DNA of 64,000 nt, from the NCBI GenBank assembly GCA_947243845.1, contig CAMXIF010000017.1, positions 1 through 64,000 of the forward strand. The letters are read 5' to 3'. This document shows, in pieces, positions 51,802 through 59,894 of the stretch. The stretch's first letter is position 1; each line of letters starts with the position of its first letter. A program made the translations under genes and the position numbers. The notes under the pieces were generated by a model, which did no database searches, was not told the DNA's origin, and was given only the letters and a program-made list of their open reading frames with translations. This DNA comes from an uncultured bacterium (GTDB taxonomy: Bacteria > Bacillota > Clostridia > Lachnospirales > Lachnospiraceae).

Positions 51802-52920
51802 TTGGAAGAGTTAAAGAAATATTCACTGCAGGAAGTTTCTGATTATAAGGTTCACGGCCGGACGGTTCCCGGCGCATGTCCTTTGCCGCTTTTCTTTAAT
51901 GGAAGCGCTGTGGAAGTGAATGTATCCGGTTCAGAACTCTGGATCGATATCGAAGCAGGCTATCATATCCATGAATTATGGGTTACCTGCGAGATCAACG
52001 GTGAACTGATGAGCCGGCAGATGCTTATGCCGGGCAGATATTCTTTATGCCTGTTTCGCGGCATGAGTCCGGACGCTGTCAAAAACGTGCGGTTTACCCG
52101 CGAACTACAGGCCATGACGGAAGATGAGGATTGTTATCTTCTCGTTTATGGCCTGCAGACTGACGGAACTTTTTATCCTGTTCCCAAGAAAAAATATACG
52201 CTGGAATTTATCGGCGACAGCATCACTTCCGGCGAGGGTACCTACGGCGCCAAGGCGGATACCGACTGGATCCCCATGTACATGGGGTATAGCCGCAATT
52301 ATGCCAAAATGACAGCTGAAGCCCTGGACGCAGATGCCTATCTGATCTCCCAGGGTGGCTGGGGCGTCCTCTCCAGCTGGGACGCTAATCCCAACTGTAA
52401 CATCCCCTCCCGCTATGAAAAACTCTGCGGACTCTGTTCCGGCCCCATCAATGAAAGTCTGGGGGCCTTTGCGCCTTACGACTTTGCCGGCAGAAAGGTT
52501 GACGCTCTCATTGTCAATCTGGGCACCAATGATGCTTCCGCCTTCGTCCAGCCCGCCTGGTCTGATCCCGCCACCGGCCAGACCTTTGAACAGCGCCTGA
52601 ACCCGGACGGCACCTTCAACGAGAACGACCTGTGCCGGTTCAAAAACGCAGTCATCGGCTTCTTGAAAATGCTGCGCAAAGATAACCCACAGGCACATAT
52701 TGTCTGGTGCTATGGCATGCTGGGATATAATCTCTCCCTGGCAATCAACGATGCCGTCAACCAATACATAACTGCAAGCGGTGATCACAACGTTATTTTC
52801 CTACAGCTGCCGGACACTACCGAAGAAACGGTAGGCTCCCACGCGCATCCCGGTGAGAAATCCCACAGACGAGCCGCACAAGTGATTATTGAATACCTGC
52901 AAAAATATTTTCAGCAGTAA
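51802..52920 (+). CDS. CE2-like SGNH/GDSL carbohydrate esterase
   Basis: Probable acetyl esterase acting on acetylated sugars or xylan fragments; 372 aa, no signal peptide, so cytosolic. An N-terminal beta-sandwich part (about 1-130) precedes the SGNH hydrolase domain, the layout of carbohydrate esterase family 2. The nucleophile is S140 in FIGDSITSGEG; the second block is VNLGTNDAS; the His lies in GSHAHPGEKSHRRAA. The start codon is TTG with AAAGGGG about 10 nt upstream. Convergent with the ROK kinase gene, 28 bp away. Confidence 0.85.
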   Translation: MEELKKYSLQEVSDYKVHGRTVPGACPLPLFFNGSAVEVNVSGSELWIDIEAGYHIHELWVTCEINGELMSRQMLMPGRYSLCLFRGMSPDAVKNVRFTRELQAMTEDEDCYLLVYGLQTDGTFYPVPKKKYTLEFIGDSITSGEGTYGAKADTDWIPMYMGYSRNYAKMTAEALDADAYLISQGGWGVLSSWDANPNCNIPSRYEKLCGLCSGPINESLGAFAPYDFAGRKVDALIVNLGTNDASAFVQPAWSDPATGQTFEQRLNPDGTFNENDLCRFKNAVIGFLKMLRKDNPQAHIVWCYGMLGYNLSLAINDAVNQYITASGDHNVIFLQLPDTTEETVGSHAHPGEKSHRRAAQVIIEYLQKYFQQ

Positions 52921-52948
52921 CAACCGAAGAACTTTTCGCCACCGGCAT

Positions 52949-53824
52949 TTACTGACGTTCCAGTTCCATCAGACCCAGCTTTAAGGCTCCCATGATGCCC
53001 TGCTTGTCATCAAGACTCTGCACTACGATATAGGAATCCAAATCCTCCAGTTCCTTCGTCTTGATATAGCCATTTAAAAGTGTCTTATATTTCTCACGCA
53101 CTAACGGCAGAAGCTGTGTCTGGTGCATCACGCCGCCGCCCAGGATAATCCGCTGGGGCGATAAGGTCATAGTGTAGTCTACCAGCGCCTGCGCGATATA
53201 TTCGGCCTCCATCTCCCACACTTCCGGCCTGTCTGCGAGCTCGACAGCCTTCTTTCCCCATCTGCCCTCGATAGCCGGCCCAGCCGCAAGACCTTCCATA
53301 CAATTGGCATGGAAGGGACAGAATCCTTTGTAGGTATCCTGTGGAAGACGGTTCAAAAGAATATGTCCTCCTTCCGGATGCATCATGCCATGGAGCAGTC
53401 TGCCGTCCACAATCGCACCCACGCCCACACCGGTTCCAATAGTAATATAAATACAGCTGTGTAATCCTTTGGCGATACCCCAGGTGTACTCTCCAAGAGC
53501 AGAACCATTCACATCTGTGTCAAATCCTACCGGCACTCCCAGTTTATCCTTAAAGACGCCTACCATGTTGTAATTCTGCCATGCCAGCTTCGGTGTTGTC
53601 GTGATATATCCATAAGTCGCAGAATCCCGGTTCACATCGATGGGTCCAAAACACCCGATTCCCAACGCTTCTATTTCTTTACCCTCAAAAAACGCCAGCA
53701 GTTTTGGGATCGTAATCTCTGGTGTCTCTGTGGGAATGGACACCTGCTCCATGATTTCCCCATTCTCATTGCCGATGGCGCATACCATCTTAGTACCACC
53801 TGCTTCCAACGCTCCTAATATCAT
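52949..53824 (-). CDS. ROK-family sugar kinase, fructokinase-like
   Basis: Phosphorylates a hexose, probably fructose; 291 aa. Sugar/ATP motifs: GALEAGGTKMVCAIG, GCFGPIDV, FDTDVNGSALGE (catalytic Asp), TIGTGVGVGAI, the ROK signature HPEGGHI and a zinc site CPFHANCMEG, then ILGGGVM. These match the ScrK/GmuE-type bacterial fructokinases. A fructokinase would fit with the amylosucrase-like enzyme nearby, which releases fructose. GGAGG lies 5 bases before the ATG at 53824; the frame is open to 53851. Confidence 0.9.
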   Translation of the reverse strand: MILGALEAGGTKMVCAIGNENGEIMEQVSIPTETPEITIPKLLAFFEGKEIEALGIGCFGPIDVNRDSATYGYITTTPKLAWQNYNMVGVFKDKLGVPVGFDTDVNGSALGEYTWGIAKGLHSCIYITIGTGVGVGAIVDGRLLHGMMHPEGGHILLNRLPQDTYKGFCPFHANCMEGLAAGPAIEGRWGKKAVELADRPEVWEMEAEYIAQALVDYTMTLSPQRIILGGGVMHQTQLLPLVREKYKTLLNGYIKTKELEDLDSYIVVQSLDDKQGIMGALKLGLMELERQ

Positions 53825-53946
53825 ATGCCCTCCGTTCCGAAGCCGCCGCATCAGAATTTCCAGTCATCCGGAAACCCTGCGGGCTATGCCTCTTTTTATA
53901 AATTTATTCTCTCATATTTACTTGTCATTCAATGTTTAATTGTCAT

Positions 53947-55320
53947 TCAATCCATAGCTGCTACAATATCCCGCGCCACATACACACCGCTGGCGGATGC
54001 ATGCGACAGGGAATGTGTCACGCCGCTGCCGTCCCCGATGATATAAAGTCCCTTGTACTTTGTTTCCAGATGTTCGTTGATCTCCACTTCCATGTTATAG
54101 AATTTGACTTCCACACCATAGAGCAGGGTATCATCATTTGCCGTGCCCGGCGCAATCTTGTCAAGCGCATATATCATCTCCATAATACCGTCCAAAATCC
54201 GCTTCGGAAGCACCAGGCTCAAATCTCCCGGCGTAGCCGCAAGCGTTGGCTCTATCACACCTTCCGCGATACGTTTCGCATTACTCCTTCTTCCACGCAC
54301 CAAATCCCCAAAACGCTGTACAATAACGCCGCCACCCAGCATATTAGATAATCTGGCAATACTCTCCCCGTAACCGTTACTATCCTTAAACGGCTCTGAA
54401 AAATGCTTGGCAACCAACAGCGCAAAGTTCGTATTGTTGGTTCGTTTATCCATGCCTTCATAACTGTGGCCATTTACCGTCACAATACCGTTGGTATTCT
54501 CATTGACCACAATCCCATAAGGATTCATGCAGAAAGTTCTCACACTGTCCTCAAATTTCTCCGTACGATAAACAATCTTGCTTTCATACAGCTCGTCTGT
54601 CAGGTGGGAAAAGATTACCGCCGGAATCTCCACACGCACACCGATATCCACACGGTTGGACTTTGTGTTAATCGAAAGCTCGCCGCACACCTTTTCCATC
54701 CACTTGCTGCCGCTTCTCCCTACAGATATGACACATCTGTCACATTCATAAGTCTCTTTCTCCGTAATCACCTGATAGCCTTCCTCTGTCACTTGCACAG
54801 TCTTGATCGGCGTATCAAAATAAAAGTCCACTTTATCTTTCAGGGCCGCATACAGATTCTCCAGCACAATATAATTAATGTCCGTTCCCAGATGTCTGAC
54901 AGAAGCGTCCAGCAGGTTAAGATTGTTCTGCAGACACAGTTTCTTAAACTGCGTTCCGGCCGTAGAGTACAGTTTCGTGCCTTTCCCACCATATTTCATG
55001 TTGATCTCGTCCACATAGTGCATCAGTTCGATGGCCTGCTTCTTGCCCACATACTCATGGAGCGTGCCGCCAAAATCGTTGGTGATATTATACTTTCCAT
55101 CGGAAAAGGCGCCCGCTCCGCCAAAACCACTCATGATAGAGCAGCTTTTACAATTTATACAGCTTTTAACTTTATCGCCGTCTATCGGGCAATGGCGCTT
55201 ATCCAATGCATGACCCGCCTCAAAAACTGCTATCTTCAGATTCTCTTTCTTTTGAGTCAATTCATAAGCCGAATAAGTCCCGCCCGGCCCCGCGCCGATA
55301 ATAATTACATCATATTTCAT
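53947..55320 (-). CDS. FAD-dependent oxidoreductase of the COG2509 type
   Basis: 457 aa. The Rossmann motif DVIIIGAGPGGTYSAYEL begins the protein. A Cys-rich stretch CPIDGDKVKSCINCKSCSIMSGFGGAGAFSDGKYN follows, a hallmark of the uncharacterised COG2509 FAD dehydrogenases and a possible place for a metal or Fe-S cluster. The C-terminal FAD contact is GLYIIGDGSGVTHSLSHASASG. Substrate and role are unknown. GGGGG lies 6 bases before the ATG. Single gene with its own promoter. Confidence 0.88.
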   Translation of the reverse strand: MKYDVIIIGAGPGGTYSAYELTQKKENLKIAVFEAGHALDKRHCPIDGDKVKSCINCKSCSIMSGFGGAGAFSDGKYNITNDFGGTLHEYVGKKQAIELMHYVDEINMKYGGKGTKLYSTAGTQFKKLCLQNNLNLLDASVRHLGTDINYIVLENLYAALKDKVDFYFDTPIKTVQVTEEGYQVITEKETYECDRCVISVGRSGSKWMEKVCGELSINTKSNRVDIGVRVEIPAVIFSHLTDELYESKIVYRTEKFEDSVRTFCMNPYGIVVNENTNGIVTVNGHSYEGMDKRTNNTNFALLVAKHFSEPFKDSNGYGESIARLSNMLGGGVIVQRFGDLVRGRRSNAKRIAEGVIEPTLAATPGDLSLVLPKRILDGIMEMIYALDKIAPGTANDDTLLYGVEVKFYNMEVEINEHLETKYKGLYIIGDGSGVTHSLSHASASGVYVARDIVAAMD

Positions 55321-55362
55321 AAAGTACCCCCGCCTGTTATTTTTCCATTTACATTACAGATA

Positions 55363-55391
55363 ATTATACCATACAACTTTCAACGTGTCAT
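55363..55391 (-). promoter_or_regulatory. Promoter of the FAD oxidoreductase gene
   Basis: ATGACA (55386-55391), a 17-bp spacer and TATAAT (55363-55368) on the minus strand. Confidence 0.7.
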
Positions 55392-55440
55392 TATTGTACA
55401 CAGTAAACTTTCGTGACAGTCAACATGTCCATGAACGGAA

Positions 55441-55469
55441 TTGAAATCCCCTTTATAATATGTTATACT
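55441..55469 (+). promoter_or_regulatory. Promoter of the hybrid histidine kinase gene
   Basis: TTGAAA (55441-55446), a 17-bp spacer and TATACT (55464-55469), giving a leader of about 90 nt in which I see no known riboswitch. Confidence 0.7.
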
Positions 55470-55567
55470 TTTCTTCAAAGGCGTTCTATAAAGTAGGGAT
55501 TTATCGTCACACCAATTCAGCGGATAATTGCTATTAAGGCATCCGAGTATACGACAGGGGGTTTTTT

Positions 55568-58111
55568 GTGGTTATTAAAAAGAGAAAAAGAATCATTTTG
55601 ATGGGGTTTGCAATCCTAATCGCTGTCAGCATCATTGTATTCGTCTTATCTTCCATAATCATAGCCAGAAAGAGCAACGATGCGATTAGCCAAGTCGGAA
55701 AGGTCTATACCCATGCAATGGCGGGACAGGTCAAACAGACATTTGATGCGGTCATCAGTATGCAGGTCTTCCAGCTGCAGGGACTTGTGGATAGAACCCC
55801 TCCCGACAGTGTAACTTATGGCCAGGAAATGATTGATGATCTCATAGAGAGTGCCCGTGTGCGCAATTTTACCTATCTTGCACTCTATACGGAAGACGGA
55901 GATTCGGAAATCATCTATGGCGAACCCATAGAGTACTATGACGAGAATACCTTTTACAGAGTATTAAAGAACAGTAACCAACGTGTATTTTCCAGTTACG
56001 AAGCCGATGGAGACAGGATAATGTGCCTGCTGGTGGATGCTCAGTATCCAATGCAGAACGGCAAGACCAGTTCCGCTATCGTAGCCGGACTTCCCATGCA
56101 GTATCTGGAGGAAGTACTGTCCTTAAATGACAGCAACACAGATATGTATTCTTTCATTATCCGAAGGAACGGCACTTATGTTGTCAGAAACGTGGACGGT
56201 GATAATTACTTTGACCGGGTTCTGGACATCTTTTCCGGTTCGGAACAGGAATCAGGGGATACATATATACAGGAATTGCAGACTGCTCTCAACACCGATG
56301 CTGATTATTCCACTCTCGTATATAACGGAAATGAATATGAGTACATGCTGTGTACACACCTGCCCGATTCCGAATGGTATCTGGTATCCATCATGCCTTT
56401 TGGCCTATTGGAAGATATCGTAAATGATATGAATATCCAAAGACAGGTCATTATCTTGGTCATGGCAGGCGTGGTGCTGGTAGGAATCATCATTATCTTT
56501 TTCCTCTACTACAGACTGTCACAACAGCAGCTGCGAGAACTGGAACAGGCAGAACAAGAGGCTGTTCAGGCTAATAAGGCCAAGAGCGAATTTCTTTCCA
56601 GCATGAGCCATGATATCCGGACGCCGATGAACGGTATCGTGGGCATGACGGCCATAGCAATGGCGAACATCAACGACATGACCAAGGTAAAGGAGTGCCT
56701 TGGCAAGATAACCCTTTCCAGCAAACACCTGCTTGGTCTCATCAATGACGTTCTGGATATGTCCAAGATCGAGAGCGGCAAGCTGTCTTTGAATATGAAC
56801 CAGATTTCCCTGCGGGAGGCTATGGAAAGCATCGTAAATATAGTACAGCCGCAGATCAAAGCCAGACAGCAGTACTTTGACATTTTTATCCAAAATATAC
56901 AGGCAGAGGAGATATATTGTGACAGCGTTCGTTTAAATCAGGTGCTGTTAAACCTTTTGTCTAATGCCATCAAGTTTACTCCGGAGAACGGTCACATCTA
57001 TATCCGTCTGGAGCAGGAGAACTCTCCTAAGGGAGACAATTATGTGAGATGCCATTTCTGGGTAAAAGACAGCGGCATCGGTATGACACCGGAATTTCAG
57101 GAGAAGATTTTCGACACCTTTACCAGAGAAAAGAAATCTCAGGTAGATAAGACTGAGGGTACCGGACTTGGTATGGCAATCACCAAGGCTATCGTAGATA
57201 CCATGGAAGGCAGTATTGAACTGCACAGCGAACCCGAAAAGGGCAGCGAATTCCATATTACTCTTGATTTTGAAAAGGCCACCGTTAAAGAAGAAGATAT
57301 GGTTCTTCCGCCATGGAAGATGCTGGTGGTAGACAATAATGAAGATCTCTGCAAAGCTACTGTCGCCTCCCTGAAGGATATCGGTATTGAGGCACAATGG
57401 GCTATCGATGGCCAGACTGCCTTAGAGATGGTAAAGACGCATCATGACAGGCACGATGACTATGAGATTGTTCTTCTAGACTGGAAGATGCCCGGCATGG
57501 ATGGTCTGGAGACCGCCAAGGAAATGCGCAAGCATTTGGGCGAAGAGGTGCCGATTCTGATCATCTCCGCCTATGACTGGAGCGATATCGAGAAAGAAGC
57601 ACTCGAAGCCGGCGTACAGGGATTCATCTCCAAGCCTCTGTTCAAATCCAATCTCTTCCTGGGATTAAGCCGCTATATGACAGGAGATACGGAAAATGAA
57701 CAGAAAGATACCGGGCGTACGATTGAGTTCACCGGCAAACGAATCCTGTTGGCTGAAGACAATGAACTGAATTGGGAAATTGCTGAGACCATTCTCTCCG
57801 AAGTCGGATTTGAATTGGAACGGGCAGAAAACGGACAGATCTGTGTCGATAAATTTACGCAGTCCAAACCTGGGTTCTATGATATCATTCTGATGGATAT
57901 CCGAATGCCCGTCATGAATGGTTATGAGGCCGCAAAGGCAATCAGGGCCTTGGAACGCTCGGACGTAAATCTGCCCATTATTGCCATGACAGCGGACGCC
58001 TTTTCCGATGATATCCAAAGATGCCTTGAATGCGGGATGAATGAGCATGTGGCAAAACCGATTGACATGAACAGGCTGACGCAGATTCTGAAAAAATATC
58101 TGTTAGAATAA
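55568..58111 (+). CDS. Hybrid sensor histidine kinase with two receiver domains
   Basis: 847 aa. A membrane helix (about 8-32), a large outside Cache-type sensor (33-290), a second helix (295-320), a short coiled coil, then HisKA with FLSSMSHDIRTPMNGIVGM, an HATPase domain (LLNLLSNAIKFTPENG; DSGIGM; GTGLGMAITKAI) and two receivers, LLDWKMPGMDG and LMDIRMPVMNGYEAA. No HPt or DNA-binding output is fused, so a separate partner must take the signal. The start is GTG with ACAGGGGG 6 nt upstream. It is a single-gene unit; the ligand is unknown. Confidence 0.94.
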   Translation: MVIKKRKRIILMGFAILIAVSIIVFVLSSIIIARKSNDAISQVGKVYTHAMAGQVKQTFDAVISMQVFQLQGLVDRTPPDSVTYGQEMIDDLIESARVRNFTYLALYTEDGDSEIIYGEPIEYYDENTFYRVLKNSNQRVFSSYEADGDRIMCLLVDAQYPMQNGKTSSAIVAGLPMQYLEEVLSLNDSNTDMYSFIIRRNGTYVVRNVDGDNYFDRVLDIFSGSEQESGDTYIQELQTALNTDADYSTLVYNGNEYEYMLCTHLPDSEWYLVSIMPFGLLEDIVNDMNIQRQVIILVMAGVVLVGIIIIFFLYYRLSQQQLRELEQAEQEAVQANKAKSEFLSSMSHDIRTPMNGIVGMTAIAMANINDMTKVKECLGKITLSSKHLLGLINDVLDMSKIESGKLSLNMNQISLREAMESIVNIVQPQIKARQQYFDIFIQNIQAEEIYCDSVRLNQVLLNLLSNAIKFTPENGHIYIRLEQENSPKGDNYVRCHFWVKDSGIGMTPEFQEKIFDTFTREKKSQVDKTEGTGLGMAITKAIVDTMEGSIELHSEPEKGSEFHITLDFEKATVKEEDMVLPPWKMLVVDNNEDLCKATVASLKDIGIEAQWAIDGQTALEMVKTHHDRHDDYEIVLLDWKMPGMDGLETAKEMRKHLGEEVPILIISAYDWSDIEKEALEAGVQGFISKPLFKSNLFLGLSRYMTGDTENEQKDTGRTIEFTGKRILLAEDNELNWEIAETILSEVGFELERAENGQICVDKFTQSKPGFYDIILMDIRMPVMNGYEAAKAIRALERSDVNLPIIAMTADAFSDDIQRCLECGMNEHVAKPIDMNRLTQILKKYLLE

Positions 58112-58155
58112 GATAAACGAACTAGCATTATATAATTATCAAAATAATTTGAAGC

Positions 58156-58194
58156 AAAAAGGGAGGCCCGTGAAAACAAGTCTCCCTTTTTTAT
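58156..58194. terminator. Bidirectional terminator
   Basis: AAAAAGGGAG pairs with CTCCCTTTTT around a 17-nt loop; T-runs lie on both strands. It ends the hybrid kinase unit and the convergent VWA-like gene. Confidence 0.82.
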
Positions 58195-58218
58195 TCTACA
58201 TTATTCCAGACCTTTCTG

Positions 58219-58719
58219 TTATCTAAGATACATTTGCGTCCCGCTGATGATCTGCTCCGTGATGATCAGAAGCTTGCTTTTTAAAAACGGAGAAAGCGCT
58301 TCTCTGGAAGCTTCCCTGTCCCTGACCTCATTGCCCTCAGCCGCAAATACCAGTATCACCTTGCTCCTGGCATGGAACCTTTTCAGGTAATCAAAAAGCT
58401 CCTCATAGCATTTCTGGCAGGGACTGCAGACATACTCTGCAAACGCTCCCTCTGTCATGAGCGCCGCCATCGGCACCACGTTCGCGCTTATCTGCGTTCC
58501 CCATAATACAAGATTTAACCGGACATTGCGAAAAACCTCATTGCTTCTCTTAAGCGCCCCGATTACTCCCGCCACTGCTTCCTTAAAATCTTCCCTCTGC
58601 AAAGAAGTATCTATCACGATGGTCATCTCCAGATTTCCGCCCCGGTAGTTCCCCGGAACATGCAGGATCGCATCTACTCTTTTCGCTATCTGTAGTGTAT
58701 CCAACTGTGTCAGTGTCAT
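58219..58719 (-). CDS. VWA-like hypothetical protein
   Basis: 166 aa, not firmly recognised. LEMTIVIDTSLQREDFKEAVAGVIGALKRSN and NVRLNLVLWGTQI resemble the first strand and helix of a von Willebrand A / metallopeptidase-like (DUF2201-type) domain, with a DTS in place of the full DxSxS metal site. Two Cys (SPCQKC) follow. No signal peptide. AAGG precedes the ATG. It stands alone; no role is assigned. Confidence 0.7.
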   Translation of the reverse strand: MTLTQLDTLQIAKRVDAILHVPGNYRGGNLEMTIVIDTSLQREDFKEAVAGVIGALKRSNEVFRNVRLNLVLWGTQISANVVPMAALMTEGAFAEYVCSPCQKCYEELFDYLKRFHARSKVILVFAAEGNEVRDREASREALSPFLKSKLLIITEQIISGTQMYLR

Positions 58720-58928
58720 TTTACATTGCCTTCCCCGTTATTTATGCCCTACGTCCTTCTATTAATCTAAGTATAGCACTGTTTAGAACAAACTGAAGCA
58801 TTATTTCTCCTGACAAGTTCCATGATAACGGCCGGCTGTAAATCTGAACAGCTTTTGTTGGGGTTCTCGGCAATTCATAAGGCCATGACACCTTTCGCCA
58901 CATCTCGACATAAAGTAATAATAAAACA

Positions 58929-58958
58929 GCCCGCGAAATCATCATGTATTTCACGGGC
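58929..58958 (-). terminator. Hairpin upstream of the hemerythrin gene
   Basis: GCCCGTGAAAT pairs with ATTTCGCGGGC (one mismatch) around an 8-nt loop. On the minus strand TGTTTTATTATT follows, as for a terminator, although no minus-strand gene leads into it. On the plus strand it lies in the leader of the hemerythrin gene. Confidence 0.5.
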
Positions 58959-58995
58959 AGAATCTATCAAATCACTTTTAGGAACGGAGCATAAC

Positions 58996-59874
58996 ATGTC
59001 AAAAGAAATAGAATGGGATGGAAGGTTTAATATTGGTGTTGCATCCATCGACAAGGCACATCGGAAACTTTTTTCAATCGTCCGCAAATTAATCAATCTA
59101 AGCAAAGACGAAAACAATGGACAATGGGCATGCGCAGAGGGAATTAAATACCTCAAAAGTCATGCCATAAATCACTTTGCCGATGAAGAAGCCTATATGA
59201 GATCTATAGGCTACAAAGGATACGAAATGCACAAGCGTCTGCATGATGACTTACGTTTTAAGACCCTGCCAGCCCTTGAAAAAGACCTCACAGAGTCCAA
59301 CTATTCGCAGGAATCCATGCAGCATTTTATTGGCATCTGTCTCGGCTGGCTCACTGCGCACATCATAATTGAAGACCGGGCCATTGCCGGACTGATCACA
59401 AACAAATGGAAACAAGACCATATTGGAGAAGATATGTCCCTCCTGAAAAATGCGCTGTCTATCACGATTCAAGAACTATTCCACTTACAGACAGAAATTG
59501 TCAGCGAACATTACAGTGGAGAAAACTTTGGCCGCAGTATGATCATACGGCTGACTTATCTGTCCACAGACCATAGACAGGTACAGGTCTTTATGGCCCT
59601 GGAAGAAAGTCTGGTACTACGGGCTGTGAGCGCCATGTTAAATATGCCTCTGAACAAAATGGATAATCTGGTTCTTGCCGCCGGCAGGGAACTTGCCATC
59701 AAGATTGTGGAACAGGTGGGCATCTACTGCCACATGGCCTGGCAGTATCAGCTGGAAAACAGCCACTTCATGACTTCGGAACAATTCCGGCAGGCATTTT
59801 ATGCAGGAGCCTTTGACTACAGCCTGCTTATTAATACAGGATGCGGGTATTTTGCCTTTGTGGTGAGTGTTTAG
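58996..59874 (+). CDS. Hemerythrin domain fused to a CheX-like domain
   Basis: 292 aa. The N-terminal bacteriohemerythrin (about 1-140) has all di-iron ligands: H22, H60, E64, H79, H83, H122 and D127, so it should bind O2 or sense it or NO. The C-terminal part (about 150-292; RSMIIRLTYLSTDHRQVQVFMALEESLVLRAVSAML...NMDNLVLAAGRELAIKIVEQ) resembles CheX/CheC-type phosphatase folds, which act on CheY-P. The pair would couple oxygen to motility, which is inference. ATG 58996 with GGAG 6 nt upstream is chosen, although the frame is open from 58822. Confidence 0.82.
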   Translation: MSKEIEWDGRFNIGVASIDKAHRKLFSIVRKLINLSKDENNGQWACAEGIKYLKSHAINHFADEEAYMRSIGYKGYEMHKRLHDDLRFKTLPALEKDLTESNYSQESMQHFIGICLGWLTAHIIIEDRAIAGLITNKWKQDHIGEDMSLLKNALSITIQELFHLQTEIVSEHYSGENFGRSMIIRLTYLSTDHRQVQVFMALEESLVLRAVSAMLNMPLNKMDNLVLAAGRELAIKIVEQVGIYCHMAWQYQLENSHFMTSEQFRQAFYAGAFDYSLLINTGCGYFAFVVSV

Positions 59875-59894
59875 GCCTACCCTCATTATTATCT

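Noticed and set aside
52105-52788. 227-codon frame on the minus strand
   Set aside because: Antisense to the esterase gene, which has intact SGNH motifs.
54403-55416. 337-codon open frame on the plus strand
   Set aside because: Antisense to the FAD oxidoreductase gene; no domain pattern and no ribosome site.
58742-58954. 70-codon frame on the minus strand
   Set aside because: No ribosome site, begins inside a hairpin, and shows no recognisable pattern.
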